Assembly (NCBI RefSeq): GCF_033118175.1
Contig: NC_083692.1
Coordinates: 89,136,501 to 89,200,500 of the forward strand
Length of the DNA stretch: 64,000 nucleotides
Direction of reading: 5' to 3'
Source: Dama dama
Taxonomy: Eukaryota > Chordata > Mammalia > Artiodactyla > Cervidae
In this document: positions 44,963 to 55,822 of the stretch, in pieces
Layout: the number at the start of each line of letters is the position of its first letter
Position numbering within the stretch: the first letter of the stretch is position 1
Notes under the pieces: generated by a model
The model's input: only the letters and a program-made list of their open reading frames with translations
Databases searched by the model: none
Told to the model about the DNA's origin: nothing
Program-made: the position numbers and the translations under genes

Positions 44963-45452
44963 GCCCCACTGTCCTGTTCTCTCTCTACAAGAAACACAAG
45001 AAATTGGCCATGGGCAAACTCTGTGGCTTCAAGCGTTCTTCATTTAGTGCCCTACCTGGAAATGTCTTTCATTTTATTTTTTGCATGGTTTTGCCCACCT
45101 CTAATGATAGCCGGATGTTGAAGGTCAAATAACCAATATAAAGCATATTTCTTGGCCTGGCTCCATAGGATGTAAGCAAGGCCTACATCACAGTTCATAC
45201 ATATAAAAGGTGGTGAAATAAAGAAATAAACTATATTGTTATTGGAAATGTTACTAACATTTCTTTGCTGAATCTGGAACTCCAGTGCATGTTCAGTGTT
45301 ACAGTGTTGAATATAAGGTAATCATATTTCCTCTGCCAAATCTGGGAAAAACATCACCTGGTATCCACAACTGCACTCCGTTGCTAACTATATTAATTGT
45401 TTCCTTTTATATTGTTCTTGCTAGAAGCCCAGTGTGGCCCAGCACAGATGTC

Positions 45453-45458
45453 AATAAA
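45453..45458 (+). promoter_or_regulatory. CILP: Distal poly(A) signal AATAAA
   Basis: A canonical hexamer about 685 bases after the stop codon, followed by T- and G-rich sequence (ATTTTGTACTTGATTTTGAGG region), the better downstream-element context of the two. Confidence 0.55.
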
Positions 45459-45480
45459 TGCACATTTTGTACTTGATTTT

Positions 45481-46644
45481 GAGGTCACTGACCTGTCTTT
45501 AAACCATTAAAGTGAGCTGACTGCTCAGAGGGACAGAGGGGTCTCTGGAAAATGGTCACAAGGTGGCGTGAGGCATAGCGCCGCCTAACCCCAAAGTTAC
45601 AGGGCTAGGTGACTAGGCACATATTCTAGTGGTCAAGTTTGTTCTCATGGGTCATATTTTCCATTTGCAGAGAAGAGCAGAGATTCCTGGAGTTGAAAGC
45701 ATGTTCTGGGCCCCTGAACAAAGCTGAAAACATGTCCTGATTTTCTTTTTTTTTCATCCCTTCCAATACTGGGGAGCTTATACAATGGTTTGGCCCACGG
45801 TCCTTTGGCAACCCCTTACGGTGTGCTGCCTTCTCCAGCTGGCTTGGCTGGCCTCACTCAGAAGGATGGGCTTTTTATTTTTTTCATTCCAAGCTCTTCT
45901 AAAGATGCCCAGTTTTTCCAGACACCAGACCTCTGTTGTGTATAACAGCCTCTGTCCCTTGAGTAAAACGACTGGTCCAAATGGACAGTTTTTTTTTTTT
46001 TGAAAAGGTGTTTGGTTTAAAATAGTATATCAGAGGCCTAGATGGTGCAGAGTGATCCTGGGGGCACCCACAGCCAGGGCTGAGTAAGATGCACTGACTG
46101 CCTCTTTGCCAACCTCTCCAGAATCTATTACGAAAGAGGCCAAGGGGTGAGGAGAGGGCACCACTTACAATCAGGACAAAATGCTCTCCCTGATTCCCTG
46201 GCAGGCCTGGGGCAGCTCCTTTTGGCCACCTCCAGTCTGGCCTGGGTTTGTACTCTTGGCTCAGCATCTGCCCAGTTCCCAGGGGTTTGGTTCATAATTG
46301 ACTAGAAATTTCTCTGGCTAGGCACCCCACTCCCATGACCTCTGAGAGTTAGTGTATGCAGGGCTAGGGCCTCGCAGCTCTGTGATTGCTCCTTAACCTA
46401 CTTCCAGGCTATACTTCCCAGGGAGTGGCTCCCACTGACTTCACTGGGTGGGATGACGGGGGGGAGCGGTTTTGGCTGCCCCTGCCAAGGAGTCAGTGCT
46501 CAGTGATCTATAGCACAGTTGCCTCCCTGCTTCAACCTGATCGTCCAGTTTCCTGCAAACTCATCAGAAGGGGTTGCTGGGGAAAGTGGGCTGACTGGGC
46601 TCCCAACCCCTGACCTTCTCTTTCTGTTCTCCATTGAGGACCTG
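45481..46644. other. Intergenic downstream of CILP
   Basis: Holds the weaker CTCF-like motif at 45553 and T-runs near 45748 and 45989; no gene. Confidence 0.45.
45553..45571 (+). promoter_or_regulatory. Weaker CTCF-like motif near the CILP 3' end
   Basis: TGGTCACAAGGTGGCGTGA keeps the AGGTGGCG core but has T for C at the first core position. It sits about 100 bases beyond the distal poly(A) signal. Confidence 0.35.
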
Positions 46645-46650
46645 AATAAA

Positions 46651-46683
46651 TGGACTCCAGCAAGTGGCAGCTGCTGGAGTCCA
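46651..46683. repeat. 12-bp perfect inverted repeat followed by a T-run
   Basis: Arms TGGACTCCAGCA (46651-46662) and TGCTGGAGTCCA (46672-46683) with a 9-nt loop; AATAAA directly precedes and about 12 T follow. Confidence 0.85.
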
Positions 46684-46792
46684 TTTTTTTTTTTCCTTGC
46701 TCACCAGATATTTATTGAGTGCCTATTCTATGCAAAGCCATGTGTGCAAGTAGACAGGTCTTCATGAGTATATAAAATATACTATGTGGACT

Positions 46793-46975
46793 TTCCAGGT
46801 GGTCCAGTGGTTAAGAATCTGCCTTGCAATACAAGGGACGTAGGATTTGATCCCTGGCCTGGGAACTGAGATCCCACATGCCACAGGGCAACTAAATCTG
46901 CTCACCACAACTAGGGAATCCTGCATGCCTCAACTAAGACTCAATGCAGCCAAAAAGAGCAAAGAAAATACGCAA
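46793..46975 (+). mobile_element. CHR-type SINE
   Basis: GGACTTTCCAGGTGGTCCAG head, long body with CCACAACTAGGGAATCC. Confidence 0.85.
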
Positions 46976-46984
46976 ACCTACACA

Positions 46985-47140
46985 TAGTGGCACCAGCTTT
47001 GGAGGAGTTGGTGGCCAGAGGAGTCTTCTTAGAGGAGGTGATGTCTACTTTGAGGTCTGAATGACAGGAGCTGGTATGCTGAAGGTGTGGTTTGTCAGGA
47101 GCAAGGGCCACAAGCAGAAACGGTTTGTGCAAAATCAGGA
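46985..47140 (-). mobile_element. L2-like fragment
   Basis: TCTTAGAGGAGGTGATGTCT, TTTGAGGTCTGAATGACAGG. Confidence 0.4.
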
Positions 47141-47313
47141 AGGTGGAGGTTGGGAGGGGAGGGCAGATACCTCTCTTTCAGACAAGGAACACTACTGAGT
47201 TGAGCTCATGACACCTACTTTTTAAGCATTTCGCTTCTGCAGACAGATAGTCTTCCTTGCTAGCTGTCTGACTTTGGTTAAGTCATTTTCCTCACCTGTA
47301 AATGAAGGGGTTG

Positions 47314-47440
47314 GAGGACTTCCCTGGTGGTCTAGTGGTTAAGACTGCTTCCACCACAGGGAGCACGGGTTCGATCCCTGGTCAAGGAGCCCACATGCTA
47401 CTCTACACAGCCAAAATCAATCAATCAATAAACAAAAGGG
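47314..47440 (+). mobile_element. CHR-type SINE
   Basis: GGACTTCCCTGGTGGTCTAG head, AATCAATCAATCAATAAAC tail. Confidence 0.88.
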
Positions 47441-48289
47441 TTGGTTGTACACCTAAAACTAATATCTAAATTATAAGTAAATAGGAAAAAAATTAAATGG
47501 AGGATTTGTCTAGACTGACTCTAAACCATCTCTAAGGTCCTTTCCAAGCTCTTCACTGAGGCTAAAGAGCTCAGTTCCCAAGATGCCTTTGCTTTAACAA
47601 ACAGCGGATGATTCACTGGGTGTTCCCTTCCCCTGCGGAGACTGCAGACTGGACGGACAAAACATTCATTTCAGAACAGCCCCGGGGTTTTGGGCTCGGC
47701 CTGCTGTGCCCTGGCGGATAACCCAGTTACTGAGAGTGAACTGTAAGAAGACAGACGCCAGATGGCGGGGAGGAAGGGCACAGACAGGAAGATCGAGGGG
47801 CCGATCAGACAGTTTCTGCTCCCAACCAAGGAAGCTGCAGGCAGAAAGCTTGCTGCGGTTTGGAGAGTTCCAGCAGCTGGGTTGGTAGAGGAGAATGTCA
47901 CCGAGACGTCAGGATGAGAACAGAGGCTTGAAAGTGAGAGAACTTAGACAAGCTGGAGGCAGTGCAGGACAGGAGGAATTTCGGGCAAAGGGCTATCAGC
48001 TAGAGCCAAGGAGTAGTGCTGGGACTGCACACGGGAAGGCTTTTGGTTGGAAGTAACAGGTGCCAGCAGACACCTGGACGGGCCAGAACCAGGGGCTGCA
48101 AAGCCTTCAGAATCCAGGCTGTCACGTTCCGGTTTGCCGCCCCCCCCCCCCCCCCAGTTAATTATGACTTGCGGCAATTTGGTAAGTTATGCCTTTATAA
48201 ATAGAAATGAAGCATCTATCTTTTCTCTCTACCTGATCCCTCCAGAAACTAGTTTCTTAGTTTGCCAGTAACTTTATCAGGCAAGTAAC
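47441..48289. other. Intergenic, includes a C16 homopolymer
   Basis: No gene or repeat recognised apart from the run of 16 C at 48140-48155. Confidence 0.45.
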
Positions 48290-48602
48290 GAAAGTCAAAG
48301 TGGCCTAGTCGTGTCCGACTCTTTGCAACCCCATGGACTATACAGTCCATGGAATTCTCCAGGCCAGAATACTGGAGTGGGTAGCCTTTCTCTTCTCCAG
48401 GGGATCTTCCCAACCCAGGGATCAAACCCAGGTATCCCGCATTGCGGGTGGATTCTTTACCAGCTGAGCCACAAAGGAAGTCCAAGAATACTGGAGTGGG
48501 TAGCCTATTCCTTCTCCAGCGGATCTTCCTGACCCAGGAGTCGAACCGGGGTATCCCACATTGCAGACGGATTCTTTACCAACTGAGCTATGAGGGAAGC
48601 CC
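48290..48602 (-). mobile_element. Bov-tA SINE with a duplicated head part
   Basis: A complete antisense Bov-tA (48290-48482) is followed directly by a second partial copy (48484-48602) that restarts at AAGAATACTGGAGTGGG. Confidence 0.88.
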
Positions 48603-48827
48603 AAGTAAGGAAGGCTACCTCCTAATAGGTACAGAAGTCTTAAGGTACTTGGGAGAAAATGAGAGGAATTCATCCAAATCTATAAATACCACAGGCAGAA
48701 TCTGTGACAAGGCCTTGGCATGGCTTTCCTGCCTTTGAGAGGCCTTTTAAAAGCTTAATCTGAGATTCCTTATGAAAAGTTCCAGCACAGCCAACTTGAA
48801 AAAGAGCCTTTGAGATCAGTAGTGTGG

Positions 48828-49048
48828 ATGTGTGCTGAGTCACTTCAGTCGTGTCTGATTCTGTGTGACCCTATGGACTGCAGCCCACCAGGCTCCTTTG
48901 TCCATGGGATTCTCTAGGTAAGAATACTGGAGTGGGTAGCCATGCTCTCCTCCAGGGGATCTTCCCAACCCAGGGATCAAATCCAAGTCTTTTGCATCTT
49001 CTGCATTGACAGACAGGTTCTTTACCACTAGTGCCACCTGGGAAGCCC
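48828..49048 (-). mobile_element. Bov-tA SINE
   Basis: Antisense; body CATGGGATTCTCTAGG, head end CACCTGGGAAGCCC. Confidence 0.9.
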
Positions 49049-50508
49049 ATGTAATCAGTTACACTTGTGTAGATAATCAGGCCAAATTTATGAAAAGCAG
49101 ATTTATTTCACAAACAAATTAGCCTTAATTCGGCCATATTTGGTAGAAATGAGGGTATTTTAGAGAGAAAAATACATGTTTCAGTGGTTATTTAATTCTA
49201 GTTTTGTTAATTGAGGTCTGTATTTACTGCTAAAGACTCACTTCTCAGATGGCTCCTTGTTGCTATATTATTGTATGTAAAGTTTGGTTCTGAAGCTTAT
49301 CACAGTCACCTATCTTTGAATGAAGATAAGTGCCATGACTTGCAACCAGCAGATTACATATAATGGAAAAGACATCAGATAAAGGATTCTTCACAGCCAC
49401 TTTCATTCTTCTGAATGAACTGCAACTCCTATTTCTGATACCCAACTTTGACGAGGATTAACACTACCAAACCAGGACAAGAAGATGACATCTGAAGTAG
49501 ACAGCTGACCCAAGATGCTGGACCAGGTCTGTATACAAATTACTTAGACAATTACTCATACTTTTACTTGTGAACCAAATATATTAATATATTTTTTGCC
49601 TTGGGCTCAATTATTTGCAAGTTTCAAAACTCAATCCAGTTTCTGGGTTTGTGGCTAGTTACCTCTGTCCAGTACTCCTAGGTTACCTTGGTGGATTTCT
49701 CTTCTCTAAGGCTCTAAATAAATGGCCCCTAGCAATTTTCTTTTAGAAGGAAAAAAACTTTAGTACCATGCAAGCTAATTTTACTGCCAGTATGATGAAG
49801 TGGGACCCTCTTAGCCAGTTAATGACAACTGTTCTGAACCTTGTCACAAGTAATAGTTTTCACTAGATATTAAATATTGGGTAGCTTCTAACAGGATCCA
49901 ATGTATTTATGGAACAAGTTTATGGCCTTGACTCTCCCCAGGTTAGTTAGAAAGATGCGCAGTTGTTTTCCCTTGGCTCAAGGTCACCTGTGGGTACTCT
50001 TGGAAACAACCCTTGAACTCTGCCTTTAATGTGAGCATATTGAGTTCTATCAATTTTCCAGTGGTATGACCATGTGACTGAAATATTTGTTAACTCATCT
50101 TATGACACATGAAGAATCAAATTTCCGCTTTGAATGATTCTCTCCCTAGTTCAGGAAAAATACTGTGAGAATGTTTTGGTTTAGGAGAATATCGGCTTAA
50201 ATCTTTACTAATGACATTGTTACTCTGTCAATTTTGATCCCATCTGTAGTTCTGTATAAATTATTGAGCATGCACAATGCACATGAAAGATAAAATAGGC
50301 ATAAATTGCATTGGAAAACTTGGAATTGACCATTCATCTTTGCCAGACATCTTACCAGTACAGCCCCCTAAAAGGAAAGATAAAACAGAGATATGAAAAC
50401 CTGACATGGGCAGACATGATAGACCTAGGGCAGGTAAGCAATCCCCTTAACATTGAGGGACAAAATACTTGATCAACTAATGCTTTCTCACTAAAGATTA
50501 ATGATCAA
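49049..50508. other. AT-rich intergenic sequence
   Basis: No gene recognised. It may include old ERV-internal debris, given the LTR-like stretch to its right, but I see no gag, pol or env motif. Confidence 0.4.
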
Positions 50509-50629
50509 GGGACTTCCCTGGTGGTCCAGTGGTTAAGACTCCACACTCCCACTGCAGGGGGCACAGGTTCAACCCCTGGTCAGGGAACTAAGATCCTGCA
50601 TGTTGCACAGCAAAAAAAAAAAGAAAAAG
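50509..50629 (+). mobile_element. CHR-type SINE, close to consensus
   Basis: GGGACTTCCCTGGTGGTCCA head, CCAGTGGTTAAGACTCCAC, A-rich tail. Confidence 0.92.
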
Positions 50630-50869
50630 GAATATTATCACATAAGGAGTTCTGGTTAATGCAGATGTACAATACACACTAAAAGGGAGGGAAGAGGCCC
50701 AAACAGGCAGAGAAAAAAATTTGCTTAATTTTTTTGGCCATAAAAATCTGAATTTCATTTCATCAGTCTCAATTTAACTCAGTCTTGCTCTATATGCTCT
50801 ACAAATACTGTCTGTTTCTTTTTAAGTTCCTCTCTCTAATCAGTCTGTTTTTCAACCTCTCCCTCTTAC

Positions 50870-51405
50870 TGTGTGGTCTCTCCTCTCTGTAGGAGCCCCT
50901 AGTTTCTTTGCAGCTCAGCTTTCTCTGCTCCCCAGGGCTTACAGAAGAGATGGGCATCTTTCTTCAAGCTAATGAAGACTGGTGACCTAAGCCCAGATTC
51001 CTTGGAGAATCTGATTGGCTCATGGTCAGGCCACTCAAGATGGCTGTTCTCTTGTTCTTTGTACTGCCTCTGCTCAACCAGGCCCTGTTTCACTCACATG
51101 AATATCCAGCATCTTAATTATAGGGCTTAATTAGTAACTGTGTGCTTGCCCCCTGCCCTGGCTGCTGGTTTCCCTGGTAATTGATGAGTCAACCTGACTT
51201 CAATTCCCTTCACCCCCCAAGTATCGAAGATTGCTGCCATGTCTTGTCTGCTGTCTGCCGTACACAGTGGGGCAGATCTCCAGGACCTTTCGGTTTAGAT
51301 GTGTAAGAACCTCTGTCCAATAAACCATTACTATCTGTTACTGTCTCTCGGCTCTTTGGTCCTGAGGCTAGGCTACAAGGCTTACTAGGCCTGCAGGTGC
51401 AGCCC
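50870..51405 (+). mobile_element. Candidate solo ERV LTR
   Basis: A stretch of ERV-LTR character: it starts near TGTGGTCTCTCC, includes AATAAACCATTACTATC (poly(A) signal) followed by TGTCTCTCGGCTCTTTGG, and ends near CAGCCCAACA. No coding remnant is attached. Family not assigned. Confidence 0.45.
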
Positions 51406-51606
51406 AACAGTGGCTTTACTGGGAGTTTAGTTTTCCATTTCCAAACATCAGGGGGTTTTAAATACAACAAATGAGATCTGTGTGACACCAATTCTTTGAA
51501 ATCTGTTGTGTATGACTTTGTGACCTAGTACTTGGTCAGTTTTTGTAGTTTCTATGTGCGATTTAAAATTTTTTTAACTTTTAAACTTAAAAAAATTTTT
51601 TAACTT

Positions 51607-51745
51607 TAAAACAGTATTTATTTATTTTTGACTGTGTTGGGTCTAGGTTTCAGCATATGGGATCGTCACTGTGGCATGCGGACTTCTCTCTAGTTGCAGA
51701 GCATGGGCTCTAGAGTGCATCGGCTCTGTAGTGTGGCACTGGTCT
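51607..51745 (-). mobile_element. CHR-type SINE, truncated
   Basis: TTTTTGACTGTGTTGGGTCT and GTTGCAGAGCATGGGCTC. Confidence 0.75.
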
Positions 51746-51809
51746 CTTTCACTTAGTGTGGCTTCGAGGTTCATCTATATTATAGCGTGTATTGATATGC
51801 CATTACTTT

Positions 51810-51895
51810 AAAAAATTTTTATTTTTAATTGAGGGATAATGTCTTTATAATGTTGTCTTGGTTTCTGCCAAACCCTTGACATGAATCAGCCATAG
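51810..51895 (-). mobile_element. 86-bp ruminant L1 3' end with perfect target duplication
   Basis: Antisense L1_BT-type 3' UTR only (GGGATAATGTCTTTATAATG, CATGAATCAGCCATAG). It is flanked by GATATGCCATTACTTT at 51794-51809 and 51896-51911. Confidence 0.92.
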
Positions 51896-52345
51896 GATAT
51901 GCCATTACTTTTTGTGGCTGAATAGTATTTTATTCTATGGATATACCACCATTTATCTATTAATAAGTTGATGAACATTTGAGTTGTGTCCATTTTTTGC
52001 CTATTTTGAATAATGTTGCTATAAACACCCTGTACAAGTCTGTTTATGAACGTATCTTTTCAATGCTCTTAGGTATATACCCAGGAGTAGAATTGTTAAG
52101 TCATGTAATATTTCTGGGTTTAATCTTTGAGGAACTGCTAAATTGTTTTCCATAGCAGCTGCATCATTTTACATTCCCAGCAGCACTATTGGAGGGTTGT
52201 AATTTTTCTACATCCTTACCACCACCTGGGTGATTTCTGCTTTTTTGAGTTATAGCCATCTAGTGGGTGTGAAGTGGTATTTCACTGTGGTTTTGATCTG
52301 CATTTTCCTAAGGGCTAATGATGTGTTGAGCATCTTTTTCCATAC

Positions 52346-53125
52346 TTATTGGCAGATAACACCACCCTTATGGCAGAAAGCAAAGAGGAACTAAAGAGCC
52401 TCTTGATGAAAGTGAAAGGAGAGTGAAAAAGCTGGCTTAAAACTCAGCATTCAAAAAACTAAGATCATGGCATCTGGTCCCATCACTCCATGGCAAATAG
52501 ATGGGGAAACAATGGAGACAGTGACAGACTTTATTTTCTTAGGCTCCAAAATCACTGCAGATGGTGACTGCAGACATGAAATTAAAAGATGCTTGCTCCT
52601 TGGAAGAAAAGCTATTACCAATATAGACAGCATATTAAAAAGCAGAGACATTACTTTGCCAACAAAGGTGTGTATAGTCAAAGCTATGGTTTTTCCAGTA
52701 GTCATGTATGGATGTGAGAGTTGGACCATAAGGAAGGCTGAGCGCCAAAGGATTGATGCTTTTGAACTATGGTGTTGGAGAAGACTCTTCAGAGTCCCTT
52801 GGATTGCAAGGAGATCCAACCAGTCAATCCTAAAGGAAACCAGTCCTGAATATTCATTGGAAGGACTGGTCCTGAAGCTGAAACTGCAATATTTTGGTCA
52901 TCTGATGAGAAGAACTGACTCATTGGAAAAGACCCTGATGCTGGGAAAGACTGAAGGTAGGAGAAGGGGATGACAGAGGATGAGATGGCTGGATAGTGTC
53001 ACCGACTCAATGGACATGAGTTTGAGCAAACTCTGGGAGATGGTGATGGACAGGGAAGCTTGGCATGCTGCAGTCCACGGGGTCGCAAAGAGTCAGACAC
53101 AACTGAGTGACTGAACGACAACATT
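52346..53125 (+). mobile_element. BovB (RTE) LINE 3' fragment
   Basis: Begins just inside the reverse transcriptase active-site region (ADNTTLMAES; the second Asp of the motif is Asn) and runs to the BovB 3' end. A frame of 168 codons (52467-52973) is a BovB C-terminal remnant. 5'-truncated and inactive. Confidence 0.9.
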
Positions 53126-53159
53126 TGTATATCTTCTCTGGAGAAATTCTTTGCTCATT

Positions 53160-53468
53160 GTCTTAGTCTATTTGAGCTGCTATAACAAAAACAAAGACCA
53201 GGTGACTTATAAACAATAGAAACGCATTTCTTATAGTTCTGGAGGTTGGGAAGTCTGAGATCAAGGTGTGATACATTTGGTATCTGGTGAGGATCCACTT
53301 CTGGATCATAAGGTGGGAAGGGCAAGAGTGCTCTCTGAGGCCTATTTTATAAGGGCACTGATCTCCTCAATGAGGGCTCTCATGACTTCCCAAATGCCCC
53401 AGCCCTTAATATCATCACACTGGGGATTAGGTTTCAATATGTGAATTTTGTGAGGACACAGACATTCA
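53160..53468 (+). mobile_element. MaLR-like LTR nested in L1
   Basis: TAGTCTATTTGAGCTGCTAT, AGTTCTGGAGGTTGGGAAG, GGGGATTAGGTTTCAATATG, ending with GGACACAGACATTC. Confidence 0.65.
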
Positions 53469-54204
53469 CCCCCTTTTAAAATGGAGTTATCTTTTTACTG
53501 TTGAGTTGTAAGAGTTCTTTATATATTCTGAATACTAGGCCCTTATCAATACTTGATTTGCAAATATTTTCCCCCATTGTATGGGTTGTATTTCACTTTA
53601 CTGAGAGTGTCTTTTGAAGCACAAAAGTTTTTAATTTTGATAAAGTTCAATTTATTTGTTTTTGGTTGCTTATGTTTTTGGTGCCCTATCTAAGAAACTG
53701 TTGCCTAATTCAAGGTCATAAGCTTACATCTTTATTCTCTTCTGACAGTTTTGTAGTTTTAGCATTTGCACTTAGGTCTTTGACTCATTTTGAGTAAATT
53801 TATATGTTGGATATAGATAGAGATCCAACTTCATTTGTATGTGTATATCCAGTTGACCCAGCACCATTTTTTTTTTTTTTTTTTGGTGAAAATTCTTCTT
53901 TCTTATTGAGTGGGCTTGGCACTCATTGAAAATCAATTGATTGTAGAAGTGAGGATTTGTTTCTGGACTCTCAATTCTATTCTATTGCTCTGTATGTCTA
54001 TTCTTATGACAGTGTTCTCTGCCTTTATTACTGTAGCTTTGTAGTAAGTTTTGACACCAAGAAGTGTGAGTCTTATAAGTTTGTTCTATCAATTTTTATT
54101 ATCTGAAAATGTCTTTTAATTTTGTCTCAATGCTTGAAGACTGTTTTGCCACTACACAAATACTAATTCAATTTTATTCATATAATTTTTAACAATTATA
54201 TATT

Positions 54205-54518
54205 TTTAAAAAGATTTATTGCTTGCTTTTTGGCTGCGCTGGGTTTTTGTTGCTGCATGTGGGCTTTCTCTAGTTGTGGCGGGCAGGGGCTACTCTCTAG
54301 TTGCGGTATGCAGGTTTCTCATTGCAGTGACTTCTCTGGTGGTGGAGCATAGGCTTTAGGTGCACAGGCTTCAGTAGTTGCAGCACGTGGGCTCAGATTT
54401 GTGGCACATGGGCTTAGTTGCCTCCCAGCATGTGGGATCTTCTCAGACCAGGGATCGAACCAGCGACCCTTGCATTGCAAGGCGGGTGCTTAACCGCTGG
54501 ACCAGCAGGGAAGCCCTA
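54205..54518 (-). mobile_element. Long CHR-type SINE, full length
   Basis: TTTTTGGCTGCGCTGGG, CTTAGTTGCCTCCCAGC, TTAACCGCTGGACCAGCAGG. Confidence 0.9.
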
Positions 54519-54544
54519 TTTATTTTTTAATTTTTTAAATTAAA

Positions 54545-54792
54545 AATAATTTTTTTGACTGTGTCACCCATCATGTGGGACCTTAGTTGCCCTGTGTGTG
54601 TGTGTGTGTTAGTTGCTCAGTTGTGTCCCACTCTTTGTGACCCCATAGACTACAACCCACCAGGCTCCTCTGTCCATGGGGATTCTCCAGGCAAGAATAC
54701 TGGAGTGGGCTACCATGCCCTCAGGGATCAAACCTATGCCCCCTGTAGTGGAAGCATGGAGTCTTAACCACTGGACCATCAGGGAAGTCCCT
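54545..54792 (-). mobile_element. CHR-type SINE split by a BovA insertion
   Basis: The left part at 54545-54600 and right part at 54723-54792 (CTTAACCACTGGACCATCAG) surround an antisense Bov SINE preceded by a GT run (54594-54609). Confidence 0.8.
54610..54722 (-). mobile_element. BovA-type SINE (headless)
   Basis: GTTAGTTGCTCAGTTGTGTC to ACTGGAGTGGGCTACCATG; the tRNA head is missing. Confidence 0.82.
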
Positions 54793-54804
54793 GCTCTTCC
54801 CTCC

Positions 54805-54932
54805 CTTTTTATCCTTTATTTGGTTACACCAGGTCTTAGTTGTGGCATGTGAGATCTAGTTCCATGACCAGGGGTTGGACCCAGGCCCCCTGGATTGGGA
54901 GGATGGAGTCTTAGCCATTAAAAGGAAGTCCC
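54805..54932 (-). mobile_element. CHR-type SINE
   Basis: GGTTACACCAGGTCTTAGTT, GGAGTCTTAGCCATTAAAAG. Confidence 0.8.
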
Positions 54933-55179
54933 TACTGTGGTCACTTTTGATAGCCTCTATTGCTTGCTCATTTTAAAAACAATTCCTGAGTTTACTTTGA
55001 TTCTTTAAAACATTGCCTGACAATTTTCACCTTACTTAGTAACATAAGAATTTGCATGCATGTTCTTGGAAAATTTTATTTTTTAAAAGCCTAACAGTGC
55101 AATAAAAACTGTATTTCATCCAAGACAATCTAATAGTGAGTCCTCTGGAGTATAGTGCCATGTTTAAATGGATGTCTAC

Positions 55180-55375
55180 CGAAGTAGAGTACCTGAGTTC
55201 AATATTGGTTTTTTAACTTACTGGCAGTGTAATCTTAGACAAGTTGTCTAACCTCTGCATGTTTCAGTTTTCTCAACTATAAATTTGAGAAAATAATATG
55301 TATCTCATGGAAATGTTATAAAGATCACCTGAACAAATGTATGAACACAGTGTATATTAGTAATTGAAGGCTTGT
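55180..55375 (-). mobile_element. MIR SINE
   Basis: AATCTTAGACAAGTTGTC, CATGTTTCAGTTTTCTCAAC, AATATGTATCTCATGGAAAT. Confidence 0.7.
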
Positions 55376-55663
55376 ACCTCTTAATCCCCTTCACCTATCC
55401 TCCCTACCCCCGACACCCCTCCCTTCTGGTAATCAGCCATTTGTTCTCTGCATCTATGAGACAGTCTTCTTATGGAGATCATGCATCCACTTTTCCATTT
55501 CCTCCTTTTTTGTCAGGTTTCCTCCTTTTTTTGTCAGGCTCTTGAGAACCTTTGGCGGTGATTAACATGCCTGCTTCTAGCACCGCTCCCCTTTCTAATT
55601 TACTCACCCACTTATGGTCATAAGGCTCCATATAATTAAATCAATATTTAAAATGAGTAAATA

Positions 55664-55822
55664 AGGACTTCCCTGGAGGTCCAGTGGCTAAGGCTCTGCA
55701 CTTCCAATTCAGGGGGCCTAGGTTCAATCCCTGGTCAGGGAACTAGATGCCATAGGATGCAACTAAAAGATCCTGTGCACTGCAACTAAGATCTGGTGCA
55801 GCCAAAGAAATAAATTTAAAAA
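55664..55822 (+). mobile_element. CHR-type SINE with target duplication
   Basis: A full element flanked by a perfect 14-bp AAAATGAGTAAATA at 55650-55663 and 55823-55836. Confidence 0.93.

Larger units (their letters stand above)
29680..45480 (+). other. CILP: CILP transcription unit, nine exons
   Basis: The gene runs from the TATA-driven non-coding exon 1 to one of two candidate poly(A) sites. Introns are 29728-31323, 31491-34120, 34214-35169, 35440-36913, 37097-37485, 37801-38592, 38702-40041 and 40200-42408; all begin GT and end AG. Introns 1, 2, 3, 4, 7 and 8 carry ruminant SINE or L1 insertions. Introns 5 and 6 hold only old L2-like sequence at most. Using the distal poly(A) site gives a mature mRNA of about 4.4 kb. 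Confidence 0.85.
44769..45480 (+). other. CILP: CILP 3' UTR
   Basis: Unique sequence follows the stop codon, with candidate poly(A) signals at 44957 and 45453 and further AATAAA matches near 45217-45230. The distal site gives an mRNA length close to what is known for human CILP. I cannot tell which site is used. Confidence 0.6.
51755..54190 (-). mobile_element. Old L1 3' half with three nested insertions
   Basis: Antisense L1 ORF2 end (GGCTGAATAGTATTTTATTC, TCTAGTGGGTGTGAAGTGG; GAGTTGTAAGAGTTCTTTAT; CAGTTGACCCAGCACC). It is interrupted at 51810-51895, 52346-53125 and about 53160-53468. Confidence 0.8.
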
